Of a stretch of DNA of 64,000 nucleotides, positions 28,901-45,900 are shown one piece after another. Location of the stretch: the NCBI GenBank assembly GCA_013365365.1, contig JABVXU010000104.1, positions 1 through 64,000 of the forward strand. The letters are read 5' to 3'. The notes beneath the pieces are model-generated. The model ran no database searches. It saw only the letters and a program-made list of their open reading frames with translations, and was not told the DNA's origin. Numbering within the stretch: the first letter of the stretch is position 1; each line of letters opens with the position of its first letter. The stretch comes from Cruorifilaria tuberocauda (lineage: Eukaryota > Nematoda > Chromadorea > Rhabditida > Onchocercidae). The translations under genes and the position numbers were made by a program.

Positions 28901-30967
28901 AATAATGAGAATTGAAGAGCCACTTCTATTAACCGCAGACTGTTCGTCTTCTGTTGATGTATCTGCCGCTACAATTTGCAAATCAGTATCAGCACGCTTC
29001 AATAGCAGCAATTCATCGGGGATTTCCGATTTCGCTGCAATTGCTGCTTCCGAAAAGGTTGGCAATAAGGATTCTTTCCGTTCTTCCTGAAACAAATAAG
29101 TTAAGATTTCCTTTATCGGTTGTTTCCCAAAAATTTCGATTTTCGAGCTTGTATATAAGTAATGAAAATTTTCGAAAAAAATTATTGGACGAAGCAATTA
29201 AAAAACTATTTCGAAAGAGCATAAGACCATAATAAAAAAGCTACCTCAGTTTTACTGCTATTTGTCAACATTTTGCTTTCATCTTTAATAACACTACGTC
29301 GTCCATCATCCATTGCTTTTTTCACATCTACGGATGTGCAACTTTTCTGAAAAGTTATCTCTCCATTAATTGGTACATATGAAACCAAAAGTTCTATTTC
29401 AAAAAAATTAATCAATATATCAAGATGTTCCAAATTTCTATAAATGTTTAGTGCACTTTCTACTTGCATTCCAAATAAAACAATTTTTTTTTGTGATTAT
29501 ATCATATATATCAACTGCAATTTATTAAAACAAATAAAATTAACCTTTCCACTTCGTCGCCTACCCTTAGCAATTTGTTTTTTGTTACAATTAGATGATA
29601 ATGTTTCATTTATTGGAGAGCTTTCGGTTTTCATAACAGTTTTCAGCTTATTTCTGGTAACACGGCCCACATCCGGAGCGAGATTACAGAGCAGCTAAAA
29701 TGCATTTATAATTCACTTAAAACTTATCATCCAGATAAAATAACTCTTAAAACTAAAATGTTATTATGAAATTTCTCGAAACGGCTACTTCTTGCTGTAA
29801 CAAGGAAACATTTTATATTGAATGAGAGCGAAATTCTGGCAATGAGATTTGAAATTTATTGAAGAATCAAGATTGGAGTAATTGTAAGATTGTAAAAAGG
29901 CCCTGCTTGGCCTGGATTAATCAATGCGCTTATTCTTACATATCACGTTTAATGTGTTAAAATGAAAGAAACACTAGAAGTAACACACAAATTTGTAGTA
30001 AACCTTTTCCGTTTCAGTTGGAATTCTATCTGGAATATAAAGACCACCCAATTCACGATTTTCGACATCACCAAATCGATTCCATTCATCTGGCGTAAGA
30101 ACTTCAACTGTTTCATACTCCCAACGGACAGCATTTGGATACCGACTATTTCGTTCAGCGCTGTCTTCCTAAAACGGCGACCAAACCTCCTAATTATTTA
30201 ATTAGGAAAATTATATAATCAGTTAATAATATCGAATGGCGCTTTTAAAAGACAAGTATACAAACTGTCGAATCAAAATCCGAAATATGCAAATTGAACT
30301 AACCGATGCATTACGATTTCTACTAGTTGATGGTTGCAAATGCTTCCCATTTTCATCATTTTTCGACTTTTGACTAATTTCATATTCGATAATTAACCGA
30401 TCACAACCATCCGTTAAATTCTCATACGGTTCCCATGTATCTTCACTCTCGGAGAAACCTTTCCATCGTACCTTATAGAGTTTTTCTCCGATCTCGTTGG
30501 TTTGTATTCCAACAATCTTCTCCACCTGCAAATCTATCTCACGGCATGAATGCAAGAAAAAATTAATCTTAGCTCAGTATGAGTCATTATAAATAAATAA
30601 TAGTTGCAAGTGTCGCACATTTCTTCAAAAAAAAATTTAATTACGGAAACTAGAGATTATGATAGTCACATTTACGGAACTATGGTAATAGTTTTAAGTC
30701 TTGTAGTCACAATTACAGAATTCAGAAATATGAAACATTCAAACATGATTAAAACACTGCAATCGATGGACAATATCGTAATGATTCAATAATTATGGCA
30801 TCCGTAATCGCAATAATCATGCTTGATTTCCTTAAAACTTTCAAAACTTATTTCCTTAAAACTTAACACACCGCATAAGTTTCGCCAATAATTCTTGATT
30901 TTATATCAAACTGAGCCGATTCCGCTCCATCCGTATTTTGAGTTCTTATTTCGGATAAATCAGCCAT
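22944..30967 (-). CDS. MPHOSPH8: Chromodomain-ankyrin protein, MPP8-like (HUSH complex type)
   Basis: Fifteen minus-strand exons join in phase to 840 residues: 30967-30872, 30525-30304, 30168-30004, 29694-29545, 29346-29245, 29086-28814, 28654-28340, 28205-27996, 27613-27491, 27414-27245, 26945-26781, 26605-26531, 23833-23659, 23312-23127 and 23039-22944. Human MPP8 is 860. The chromodomain at residues 30-80 starts ETYAVEKIVG and has the methyl-lysine aromatic cage Y31, W53, F56 (YKVRWKGF, DTWEPYENL). A long disordered region follows with Arg-Gly/Arg-Ser tracts (GRGRGRSRGRGRRGK) and acidic patches. Ankyrin repeats lie at about 575-662 (GRIPLHFAI, KKTPLQLAI, LLLEYGADVNE). The last 175 residues resemble the MPP8 C-terminal domain in order: LSEIFDEAR, EIGFNHETFPFP, KGFIYITS, VLLVQLHK. 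In vertebrates MPP8 reads H3K9me3 in the silencing HUSH complex. The orthologue call is from memory of the human protein. Confidence 0.82.
25371..25460 (+). CDS. Possible nested small ORF in MPP8-like intron 12
   Basis: On the strand opposite to the host gene, ATG at 25371 opens a 29-codon frame (MANGVEKIFASMEGKSD...) with codon use like real exons. It sits downstream of an acceptor-like CTATTTTAG ending near 25343. After a TAA the same frame stays open for 19 more codons (starts TYAYDSAKRTDDIDPF) to 25520. It could be a short peptide gene, the first exon of an unrecognised gene, or a relic with an in-frame stop. I do not recognise the product. Confidence 0.25.
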
Positions 30968-32798
30968 TATACTTTTACCTTTATTCTGCAAACAGTAATG
31001 ATACGAATCAATATATCGAATTATGTGCAAAAATAGTTTAGCAGCACTAGAAAAGTAGATGCACATTCCAACATCTAGCATCTTTCATTTCATCCACGCA
31101 CTCTCACGTTAGAGTCACACGCTGTGAGTTGGCATCTGAGGGAAGGACGAGGTTGATAGTTGATCACAAAATCAAATCACAACACTTAAATTCAACCTTT
31201 CCTATGCTACATTGATAAACACTGAAGAAAACTTTTTATCTTGTAATTTTTATTTCCATAAGTATATTATCATTTCCATTCTTTCAAATTAGAATTTCTG
31301 ATTAAATATCAACTAAGCTTAATTTTTTCTCTCTCTAGTGCTACAATAAAATTCTGTATCATGAAGTTTTTATATACAACGGATATGAAAAGAGAAGTAT
31401 TTGCTAATAAACAATATTAGCAAACAGCCATTCCTTTCAAGCGATTGTAGCCTATAATTAACGAATTTCTAAACCTCCACGGAACAATTGAATTTCGGTA
31501 AAAGCTTTTCTCTCTTAGGTATGCTAGAGAAAGAGTGAAAATTTGAAGGAAGAAAGACTCGGACTTCCTTCACCTCTCTCCCTTCGGTTTAATATCTTAT
31601 GGTACAGTTGGTATTTTGCGGCTACGTTAAGCCTACGGTGAGTTCATCGGATGTGACAGCATTCGCTAGGCATGATCGCTGGGTCCATGGCTTCATGTCT
31701 CTTTTTCTCTTTTCTTACAGTATTGTGTATAATACATAATTGACTTTGGTATAAGAACTCTTAAGATGAATGAATGAAATTAAAATATTAAATGATATAT
31801 TCGTCTTTATCGTTCTATTTCCAGGAATTAATTGAAGTATGTCAGTGCATTTTATAGTATTTCTTTCATTATACTTCTTCCTTTTATTTATTTATTTACG
31901 TGACATATGGAATGTAGAAGTGAGTGTTTTTATGTATATAGCTATACATTTCAGCAAATAAATAAATGGTTGTAGTGAATAAACAAACAAATTGATAACA
32001 AATTTATCAGAATAGAAAAAAACTAAAGAACACGTATGTAGTCTTTTTCAAATTTGTTCTTAAAATTAATATAAATATGTGTCATCATTCTATTAGTGAC
32101 GTAAATGCAGTACAAAAATATTGATGAACAAATAGAACTGGCTGGAGTACACTGTGTAAAGTATATGTATCGTAGGGAAGTGCTCTTTGCTTTACCAGCT
32201 TCATAAACATTTCTCTTATAAGATCATTACCTTCAAAATTACAGTTGATTAATTTTAAATCGAAAAGCTGTGTAACCTTATGTATTTCAAAGTACTATAA
32301 TAAATTAAACAGCTTCAATAAACGAATTGCAGCTAAAAGTTTGTATTGATAGCTGTTGGAGTTAACAGTAGTTTTTCCTCGTTTCTAATTTTTATTTCAT
32401 TGTCATTTTTGACCGCTTCACTAAACATAATCCCATCAATAATCATATTAATTAGTATCGGATCATTTATAATAACTAAATTTTGTCCGTTCTGTAGTGA
32501 ATTGGAAGACAGTTCCATTTTATACAGATTTTAAAAACTTATTAATCGATTTAAGCGGTGCTTATAAGTATGTATTTCATAGATGTTTTGAGGAATCATT
32601 CATTTTGTTACCCAACAAGTAGGAAATTTCTATTTAATAAGCATTTGCTCAATTTTTATTAGTAATACGATTCAATGATAAAAATACAAAAATTCTGAAA
32701 TCAATGGTAATTTTCAGGAAGCAGTGGACGCGTTGCTGAAGAAAGTGCTGACGGGGGACCATTTATGTTGGCCGTGTGCTGCGTGTTTCGTTAAGAAG
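30968..32798. promoter_or_regulatory. Divergent upstream region, MPP8-like gene / NDR kinase
   Basis: 1.8 kb between start codons on opposite strands. At the left end the minus-strand acceptor CTGTTTGCAG (30986-30995) lies 18 nt before the MPP8-like ATG, a probable trans-splice site. At about 31548-31637 a less AT-rich segment ends in ACG|GTGAGTTC, a good donor, and could be a 5' UTR exon of the kinase gene spliced to the acceptor TTTTCAG at 32711-32717. Confidence 0.4.
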
Positions 32799-36904
<4,106 letters not shown>

Positions 36905-39900
36905 TGAATATTTCATTAAGCAGAGATTTATTCAATATTTGATGGATATTTTACCGAAAAGCTCCAGTCTTTGCTTTTTCTTGTTTCGTAGCAAATAATT
37001 ATGCAGAAATATTCTTTTAGTTGTTTCTTTTTTGTTTATATGTGCTTTTTTATTCTTATCAATTCATTTCTTGTAGTAGAATAATTTTTGTTTTTGAGTT
37101 TGAAAAGTCGTTTTCCTCATTTCTTCATTCTCCTCCATGTCAAATGTAATGGGCAAAGCAATTTGAAGTCATAAACCTTTTTCCCATAATTTTTGATAAA
37201 GTTATGTTTTTTTTAAACTTATATCTGCAAGCATTAAGATGTGATACTCTATTCTTTGTGACGAATATAACGAGGTGAATCATAATTATAAAAATGGAAT
37301 TCATCTAGGTCAGGGTCAGTTTGGGAACTATGTTATTACAATTAATAGAATTAGTTAGATTTTCCCTTAATTTTCAAAATAATACATGTTAGTTTGTTTC
37401 ATAATGATAAATTTTATATTGTATGTGCTTTCATTGTGTCAGGATCATCAAAATTAAGTTAAACTATCTATCCGTTTCGATCAGGTGGGTAGGCTACGTC
37501 GGAAGGTGATCATTTAATGAAAAGTGAAAGAATGTCTTTCCGGAGTAACTTATTTCATCATATACAATTAATTATGTAAGTTACTCGAATACTGATAATG
37601 CATGGTATCTTGTAAAGCGCCTTTTTGTTTATCGATTTTGTCTGTAATTTGGATTCTATGTTTGTTTTATTTTTGCTTGATTTGTCAAATAACGCATCTG
37701 CTATTTGTACTTAGGCTTAGAAAATTCTTAATTCATGTAATATCTCAGAACACATAATAAATTAGAAAAACTTATGTAATATTTCGCAGAAAATATATGA
37801 TAAATTAGAGTACAGTTAGAATTAGAATTAGAATAAAATAAGCAATTTATCCTTTTGTTTTAAATGTGTTTTTTCTATCAGGGTACATTTCTTTTTCTCA
37901 CTGATCTATAAACATATACATATACATATGGATATGTATGTTCTCAACTCTTGTAAGTCCTTCATAATTTTCCGATAAAATCTGTGCCTCGTAAAATGTG
38001 AATGATATGTGCAACAGAAAAGTAGTTATATGAGTGAACCTTTGTTAAACGAATGCACTGTGTTGTAATTGAAACAAACTTGTATTCAGATTTTTATTAT
38101 TGCTTTTGTATGATATATTATAATATATTACTATCAGTAATGATTTTAGTATTCATGGTTATGTTATTTAATTAAACTTAAAGATTTAAATCGATTTTTT
38201 TACTGAATAAAAAGATCAAAATGGATGTATGCGAAATCATAGTGACATTCATTTGTTATGCGATCGTATCTTTAAATAACCTAAATTTTGAATATTGTAA
38301 TTTCTGTGCATACCAATTTTCCGTGATGTTTACGACTGAGATACTCTACATCTTATGAATAAATATTTTTCTAACATATGAACATTGAATCTTTGTCCAA
38401 ATAAACAGTACTACAGTACATTTGCCCTAATCACATGTGCAGTAGAAAAAAAATTATTTTATCATAGTATTCATCATTAGTATCTATTTCCAGTCCCATT
38501 ATATCTGCTTCGGATGATCGGTGGTAATTAATGCATCATACGGATATCTGGTTGATCGACTGCTACTATTATTCATCATTATCGGCATATCTTGTTATTT
38601 ATTTGTTTAATTACTTGATTATTTGCTTTTTTATTGCTCAAAAATTTAAATCCATCGGCAATTTATTCCTATTTTTCTTTTTAATTTCTTATTTTTCACG
38701 ATGAGATTTCCCGTCTCTCTTAGCTGGCAATAATTTCATATACGGTACGGCAATTCTGGTAAATTATACCTTATTTTTTCTTTTATTGATATTTTTTATG
38801 CGTTTGTAGTTTTTATAAAACTTTCGTTTTTTGCCCTGTATTTTCTGTTGCAGTATGGATGTTTTTGTGTGCAGTCAATAAATTAGGATATTTCGGGGAT
38901 TGTTATGCAAAGCTTGTTTTAGATATTTTCGGAACGAAAAAATCAATGTTTTTATAAATATCGTTAATATTACATACTAAAATTGATATTATAGAAAATA
39001 TAACAGAATTATCGTGAGAAATTGATATCACGAAACTACCACTGAAAAATAATGAAATAGATTTTTTGTAACTTCTGGAAGTAATTTAGCCTCTCATTTT
39101 CAAGGAATATTGTGATTAATATCGTAAATTTATTGATTCATTGTAATTTTTTAGCCTTTATGATTGAAATACTCAAATGTAAAATAAATTTTTTGTCAAA
39201 TTATATCAATTGCTTTAACGATTATCGTATTTTTCATGCATTTTATCCGTAAAACGATATACTATACCAAAAAATTCGCGTCGACAATGTATTATTGTTT
39301 TCCAAATAGTTATACATTCGTAATTGATTCAAAATTAATTTTCTTTGTTTATTCTCCAATTTCTTCATTTTCTCCAAAATATAACTTTCTTGTTAAATAA
39401 TATTGAATGAATTATCATTGAAATGTTACGAATAATTGCTCCATGAAATTTAATGTTGAAGTTTTCACTATGCTAAATTAAAATAAATTGCAAACATTGA
39501 TGTATTTTGCAAGGATATTTTCTAGTCGTTAAAAAAATTCAACTCGGGAAATGATTATCGAAATTGTTTACGATTACTTTCAATTGATGTTATAGAAAAT
39601 TTGAACTCAGCTGATGAGTTGGTTTCAAACACTGCTATATTTACATCCTATTTGTACATCGATTAATGGAAACGGGTTTCATCTGTGGTTTATAATGCAT
39701 AATGTATAATTTTGCATCATGCGTTATTCTATAATAAAAGTAGCAGTGAAAAGAATATGCTTGTTAATTTCTCTCTCTCTCTCTCTTCTTTTTCTCTCTC
39801 CTTAATCTATTCAAATAAGATTATGAAGTTCAACGATCACTTTGACTCATATCAAGCAATCTTGAAATACTATTTTTCTCCTTTTTACTATTGCAGAATG

Positions 39901-39984
39901 TTGGCTTTCCTGGCTTATTTATGGCAGCTTGAATTAGAAGTTAAAAAATTGTAAAATTGGATATATTTCATACATGGGTCAAAG
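36905..39984. other. Intergenic, NDR kinase 3' flank and aman-2 upstream
   Basis: Three kilobases with no coding exon seen on either strand. The left part is probably 3' UTR, with AATAAA hexamers (for example near 38358). A (CT)n run at 39771-39786 lies about 200 bp before the aman-2 start. Confidence 0.55.
39771..39786. repeat. (CT)n microsatellite
   Basis: Uninterrupted CT dinucleotides, extended by further CT-rich sequence to about 39801, upstream of aman-2. Confidence 0.85.
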
Positions 39985-42900
39985 ATGCACTTAACTTGGG
40001 GTCGATTATTGACCATCGTTTTAAGCATATCTGTATTTGTTTGTTTGGTTTTATATAATTCATTGGAAACACAAACTTTCGAACACAAACGAAGTTATGA
40101 AGATCAGGAGGTATGTTAGACTTTTTTGTGCATTAATTAATGAATGGAAAAGAGCAAATTTTCCACAGTTCTGAAATTTAAACATATGATATTAAAATGT
40201 AAAAACTGTCGACTACTGCTATCAAAAAGAAAATTGTCCTAGTTTGCTAATGTGTCCAAATAAATTTGTAGTTTGAATTAGAGAAACTGGAAAGGCAGAT
40301 CAATCTGTTGGAAAATGATGCGAAAAGAAGCGGTCAGTTGATGCATAATATGTTGCATAAAGTTCTTGAAGAACGTCAACAATTAAAAAGTAACTTCCTG
40401 CTTCCAATTATGAATAATTTATCACGTTAGAGCAATTTTTTTCTATTTATAGTTTTGTTTTCATAACTTTCCTGTATGCTTTAAATCACCATAAAATTTT
40501 AATATCTGAATTATTCGAGGCAAGACTGGCAAAGAAGTGGAAGATGAAGAAAAAGTTGTAGATGAAGATGCTGTTGGTTTTTTGCCATTGCCAAAGAAAG
40601 CTGAACAAGTATTACTTGCATTTAATATTGTTCCATCTTAGATCTCATTGTTTTGCTTAAGCAATGATACAGATAGGTTCATTTAATCCAATAAGATTTG
40701 AGCGGAAGCATGCAATTTTATGGTAATCAATTTACAATACCAAAAGGTAACCTCAATTACACACACTTGAGTTGTTGAAGTAAGCCATAATTAATTCTCT
40801 GAATTTTCGAAGCATTTGAATTAAAGTGCAGTTGTTCAATTTAAATAATTATTTCGTTACATATGATCGTGAAAGTGCAGCAGTTGCAGATTGAAAAAGA
40901 AGCTCGTAATGCAGAGGAAGCTGCGCAACAGAAAGCTCAAGAAGAACAGGCAATACATGGAGTCATTCATCCTCCAGAAGAACCGCAGAAGGCAGCGGAA
41001 ATGTCGAATAAAATAGGTGGAAAGGTATGATTTTGAAGCGAAATGGAATGAAAGTGGATCACTTGCAATTTTTTGTTTTTGTATCGAAGATTCAAGAAAT
41101 CAAAGATAGCATTAGGAAATTCTCAGCTAGTTGATATTTCATGCATCAATTTTGGACTAATATAATTATGAATGCGTTTCACGAAACTAGCTTTCTATGT
41201 GAACACACATACTGCCTAAGTGTAAGCAAATTTTAATTACTAGCCATTTAGCCCAAAAGACATGAAGTTATGAAAGTAATCGGTTCAAAATTCTCGATTA
41301 TTGGAATTATAGGTCGCTATCGTTAGGCAATTTTTGGATCAAATTTCTTCCCCTCCATCGTATAATATGTGTTTTGCGGCCCTACATATGACAGTACCTG
41401 ATGAAAACAATATACAAGTATTTTTTTCAAGTTCTAATCATCTAATTTTGATTTTTTAATATTTTTGAATTGAAATACCGAAAATTCTTCACATTGTTTC
41501 CTTCCTGCCATGAATTTAAATAGAGGCCAAAATACTTAGTCTTATTCAGTAGTTTGTGAAAATTTTTCGAAAATAACAATTACTTTGTCGCTTACTTCTG
41601 TACTTATCACTTATTCATGTTTATTTATTTGTTTATATCAGTTTGTTTGCATCACTAATTTACTTAAGATGTTGGACATATATAGTAAATTACCATTTGA
41701 TGATCCAGACGGTGGAGTATGGAAACAAGGTTATGATATTGTATACAGCAAATCGTCGGTGCGGCGTGAAAAGAAACTTGAAGTAATTGTGGTGCCCCAT
41801 TCACATAACGATGCAGGTTGTCATATTTTTTCGACTTTTTTTTCATTTACTTCATCAAATGGTAATTTACTGTATACTTTTATTTTATTATTGATAGCTA
41901 ATTCAAACATAGCTAACTGATCATTCAATATGATAGTACTTTTGCAACAATCCCATTCATAATTTAATATTTATTGGAAATATTCGCTTGAATTATGTAT
42001 CTCATTTACTTTAACTTATGAAGAAATTTTTAGGCTGGATAAAAACTTTTGAAGAATATTATGAAAGTCAAACACGAAATATACTGAATAATATGTTGAG
42101 TTGTTTGCAAGAAATGGATGAAATGCGTTTTGTTTATGCAGAAATGATCTTTTTTGAACGTTGGTGGGCAGAAATTGATGAAGAGAAACGAGAGTTAGTG
42201 AAACAGTAAGATTTTATTTGTTATTATATAAAGATACAGTTAGTTGTGTATTTTTTGATTTTGAAGCTAGCAAGTTTCCCTTCTTTCCAAAGCTATGTCT
42301 ACAAAGGAGATAGCTAATTTAATCATCTAAATAAGCAAGTTCAGATGACGGTGGGCGAAATTTTTCATGTATTTTTTGATTGGTTTCTGTTATCGTTTTA
42401 CTTTTATCAAAAGTTTTGTCATTAATTTAAGACTCTTGAAATCACAAAAGTTGGAAATATTAAGTGGAGGATGGGTGATGCCCGACGAAGCTAATTCTCA
42501 TTACTATGGATTGATTAGTCAGTTAATGGAAGGACATGAATGGATTCGAAATCATATTGGAGAAGGTTATAAACTATTATGATTCTATTTATTCAAAACT
42601 ATGATAGCATTAAAATTATCATATAATGAATTAAAAACGGAAATGGGAGTATTAGTTTCACATGTTTTTTTGATTATATTTTTAGGTATGATTTTCCTTC
42701 CAGCAATTTTAAATCTTTGATCATTATTCTGCTTAAAACATTGTAATTTCTTATTAATTTCAGATTACAAACCAAAGAGTCACTGGTCGATTGATCCTTT
42801 TGGTTTAAGTCCAACAATTTCATACTTCATGAAATTATCGAATTTTTCAAATGGTGTACTTCAAAGAATTCACTATTCAGTGAAAAAGTATTTGGCAGAA

Positions 42901-45900
42901 AGGAAAGAGTTAGAATTTATGTGGAGACAGTTATGGGGTACGTCAAGAAATTGAGAATTTCAGTATATCGCATAACTTAGCATAATGTCTTTTCTCAAAT
43001 TTCTCAAAATAAAATATTAGTTTATATTTTGGCTGTAAAATCTTTCTTTTAAAATATTAGTTTAATAGGCTTTTATTAGTTTTTGCAATTCATTTTCTTC
43101 GATTTTATTTAACAACAGTTAAATTCATTAAATACATTTGGTCATAAAATTACTGGAATCTTAATTGTGCTTATTATTTATAATAATTTGTCTAGGTGGT
43201 GACATTTATTATGAGAATGGTTATCGATTACAACCACCATCTAATGTAGCAAAATTAGTCAAAATAATCGTGGATTCACATTTTGCCATATAAATCAAAT
43301 AGTCATAATTTTTATCTGAACTCGTCTTAAGAATGCATTAGTTAAAATTGTTAACTAATGCATTACTGTGAAGTCTATTGAATGCAATCATTAATCTGAT
43401 AATTCTTTTAGTCAAAAAAATATATTAATACTACTAGCACTTTTGGTTTTGCTTTATTTATTTTATATAATTTAGATTTTTTAATGAAAATAGAATCGAT
43501 TGGTTATGAAGTTAATAGAAATCAAATGATTATATAATGAGAACAGTAAATTTAAACTTTATTCGCATTTTTTCTCCTTCTTTAATTGAGAGTCTTATTT
43601 GCACATCATTTTACCACAAACTTATCGAGCAATAAATACGTCGGTGAAATTAATCGTTAAAGATTATAGCCGGTCGTGACAGCTCAACAGACTTTGCTAC
43701 ACACGTTATGCCATTTTTTGCATATGATATACCTCATACGTGTGGGCCGGATCCGAAAATATGTTGTCAGTTTGACTTTAAACGTACCGCTGGAAATGGT
43801 ATTGATTGTCCCTGGAAATTGCCGGCAGTTGATATTACCGATAATAATGTCAAGGAGAGGTGAAAGTTAAGGTTTTTAGAAAGATCAGAATTGCGCAGTT
43901 CTCTACAATGTGTTAGTGATAGTACAACCTCGTTAATTTTTATTGTTTTGTTCAGTTTAGTTTAATTTTATTATCTACTGTTTATTTTAATTCTTACTGT
44001 TTAATATAAGTGATAGATTTTTTAAAATATTTTCTGAATATAATCATAAATAATCTCACTTTTTCAACTACAGGGCGGCATTATTATATGATCAGTACAG
44101 GAAAAAAGCACAACTCTTCAAGACAAATGTGGTTTTGGTACCATTAGGTGATGATTTTCGTTATGATACTGAATTTGAATGGAATAACCAATATGAAAAT
44201 TACAAGAAATTATTCATGTATATGAATGCACAAAATGATTGGAATGTGAATGTGAGTTCATTTTTCTAGATCTCAATTTAATTTCTTTTTTATAACAAAT
44301 TCTTGCTTGAGTACTCTATCCTTCATTACTTCACAAAAAAACAACTCATCTGTAACTGTCGGTATAATAATTTACTTGTTCCTATGGATAAAAAAATAGA
44401 TTTTTTGGTGATTAAAAGGAATTAGCTTGGCATATTGAAGCGTTAGTTGGTCAAACAGTAAATCAACAGAAACAGTAAACAATAAAACAACAGTAAAAGT
44501 ATCAAACAATAAATCATTGCAGTTATTTGAAAAAGAGGTATATGTGCTTTAAAGAATAATGCCCGGTAATTCTAGTAATTCATATAGGCAGGTAGTGTAT
44601 TTCTTTTTTAATCAAAGTTTACGGAATTCAAATAACATTTTAGACTTCCTATAAAGTCATGTTAAAAAGAGCGAGTGACGTTCATATCGCGAATTAATTT
44701 TTCCTTGTTTGAGGCTCGTTTTGGAACTTTGAATGACTATTTTCATCTGGTTCATGAACGTTTTGGTGAAGATGGTGATAATTTGCCGGTTCTAACCGGT
44801 GATTTTTTCACATATGCCGACCGGAATGATCATTATTGGAGTGGTTTGTTTTCTGTTCCGTAAAGATAAATATGAACCATTCAAACATCGGTGCACAAAA
44901 TTATTATTTTTGCTCTTTATATTTCAATTTAAGAATATATTTTTCTCAGAATAATGAATATTTTAAAGTTTGATTTCCGAATTCTTTCACAAAAAGAAAT
45001 GTCTTTAGGATATTATACTAGTCGACCATTTCACAAACGTTTTGATCGTGTTCTACAGCACTATGTCAGGTTAGCATTTTGAAGAAGTAAATAAACCTTC
45101 TCCATCTTATCAATATTACTAAGAGATTCGGTTGTCGAGAGCTAATATCGACTGTGTAGAGCTTTTTGGAAAATATTGCAGAAGTAAGTATGGAAAAATC
45201 CTTAGTTTTTTTTCAAATTCTTGAATTTTTTTGTTGAGATTAAAGTTTTCTTGCATTTTTAAAAATTAAGCAGAAAATCAATTAATATTCATGTCATTTC
45301 CCAATTTGTACCTTATTTTTCTGTCCATCTTCTGCATATCAATGCTTCTTTGCAGAACTGCAGAAATTTTGTATAGTTTTATGGGAATAAAAGGACTGGC
45401 GAAAAAAAATGCAATACGGCTATTTGGATTACTTGTAGAAGCTCGACGTTGGATGAATTTATTCCAACACCATGATGCTATTACTGGTACATCAAAAGAT
45501 GAAGTTATGGCTGACTATGGCCAAAAGTTTGTTATGCAAAATTGTAGTTGAATTAAAAAGTTTAACTAACAGTTACAACGAATCTATTTCTTATAATTTT
45601 GACATTTGAATCATTGCATCACTTATCACTTATTGTTTATGATCTAATTCGGTTTTTTTCAAAATAAGCATTTTTTTTTTATGCAGGATGTTTGATGCAA
45701 TGAAAAATTCCGAAGAAATTATACTCACAGCTACAGATTTTTTGCTTCGAGGAGATGAATCGCAGAATTCTTCGATTCTTCCAAGTCTTTTATTGGTAGA
45801 TTTTAATTGTTTATGTGTAATTCGCTATCTTTTTTATTGTAAGATTCATTTTTCATTTAGTTATGGACACATCTATCCGTTTTTCATTCTAATTCTAATC

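Noticed and set aside
28833..29232. Plus-strand ORFs of 85 and 92 residues
   Set aside because: They are antisense shadows of the Arg/Gly-rich MPP8-like exon 29086-28814.
43198..43293. Extra exon in aman-2 intron 8 ([12 protein letters not shown]...)
   Set aside because: It follows an acceptor-like CTAG and is open for about 32 codons, but it ends in a stop with no donor. The exons on either side join perfectly without it and match the GH38 family.
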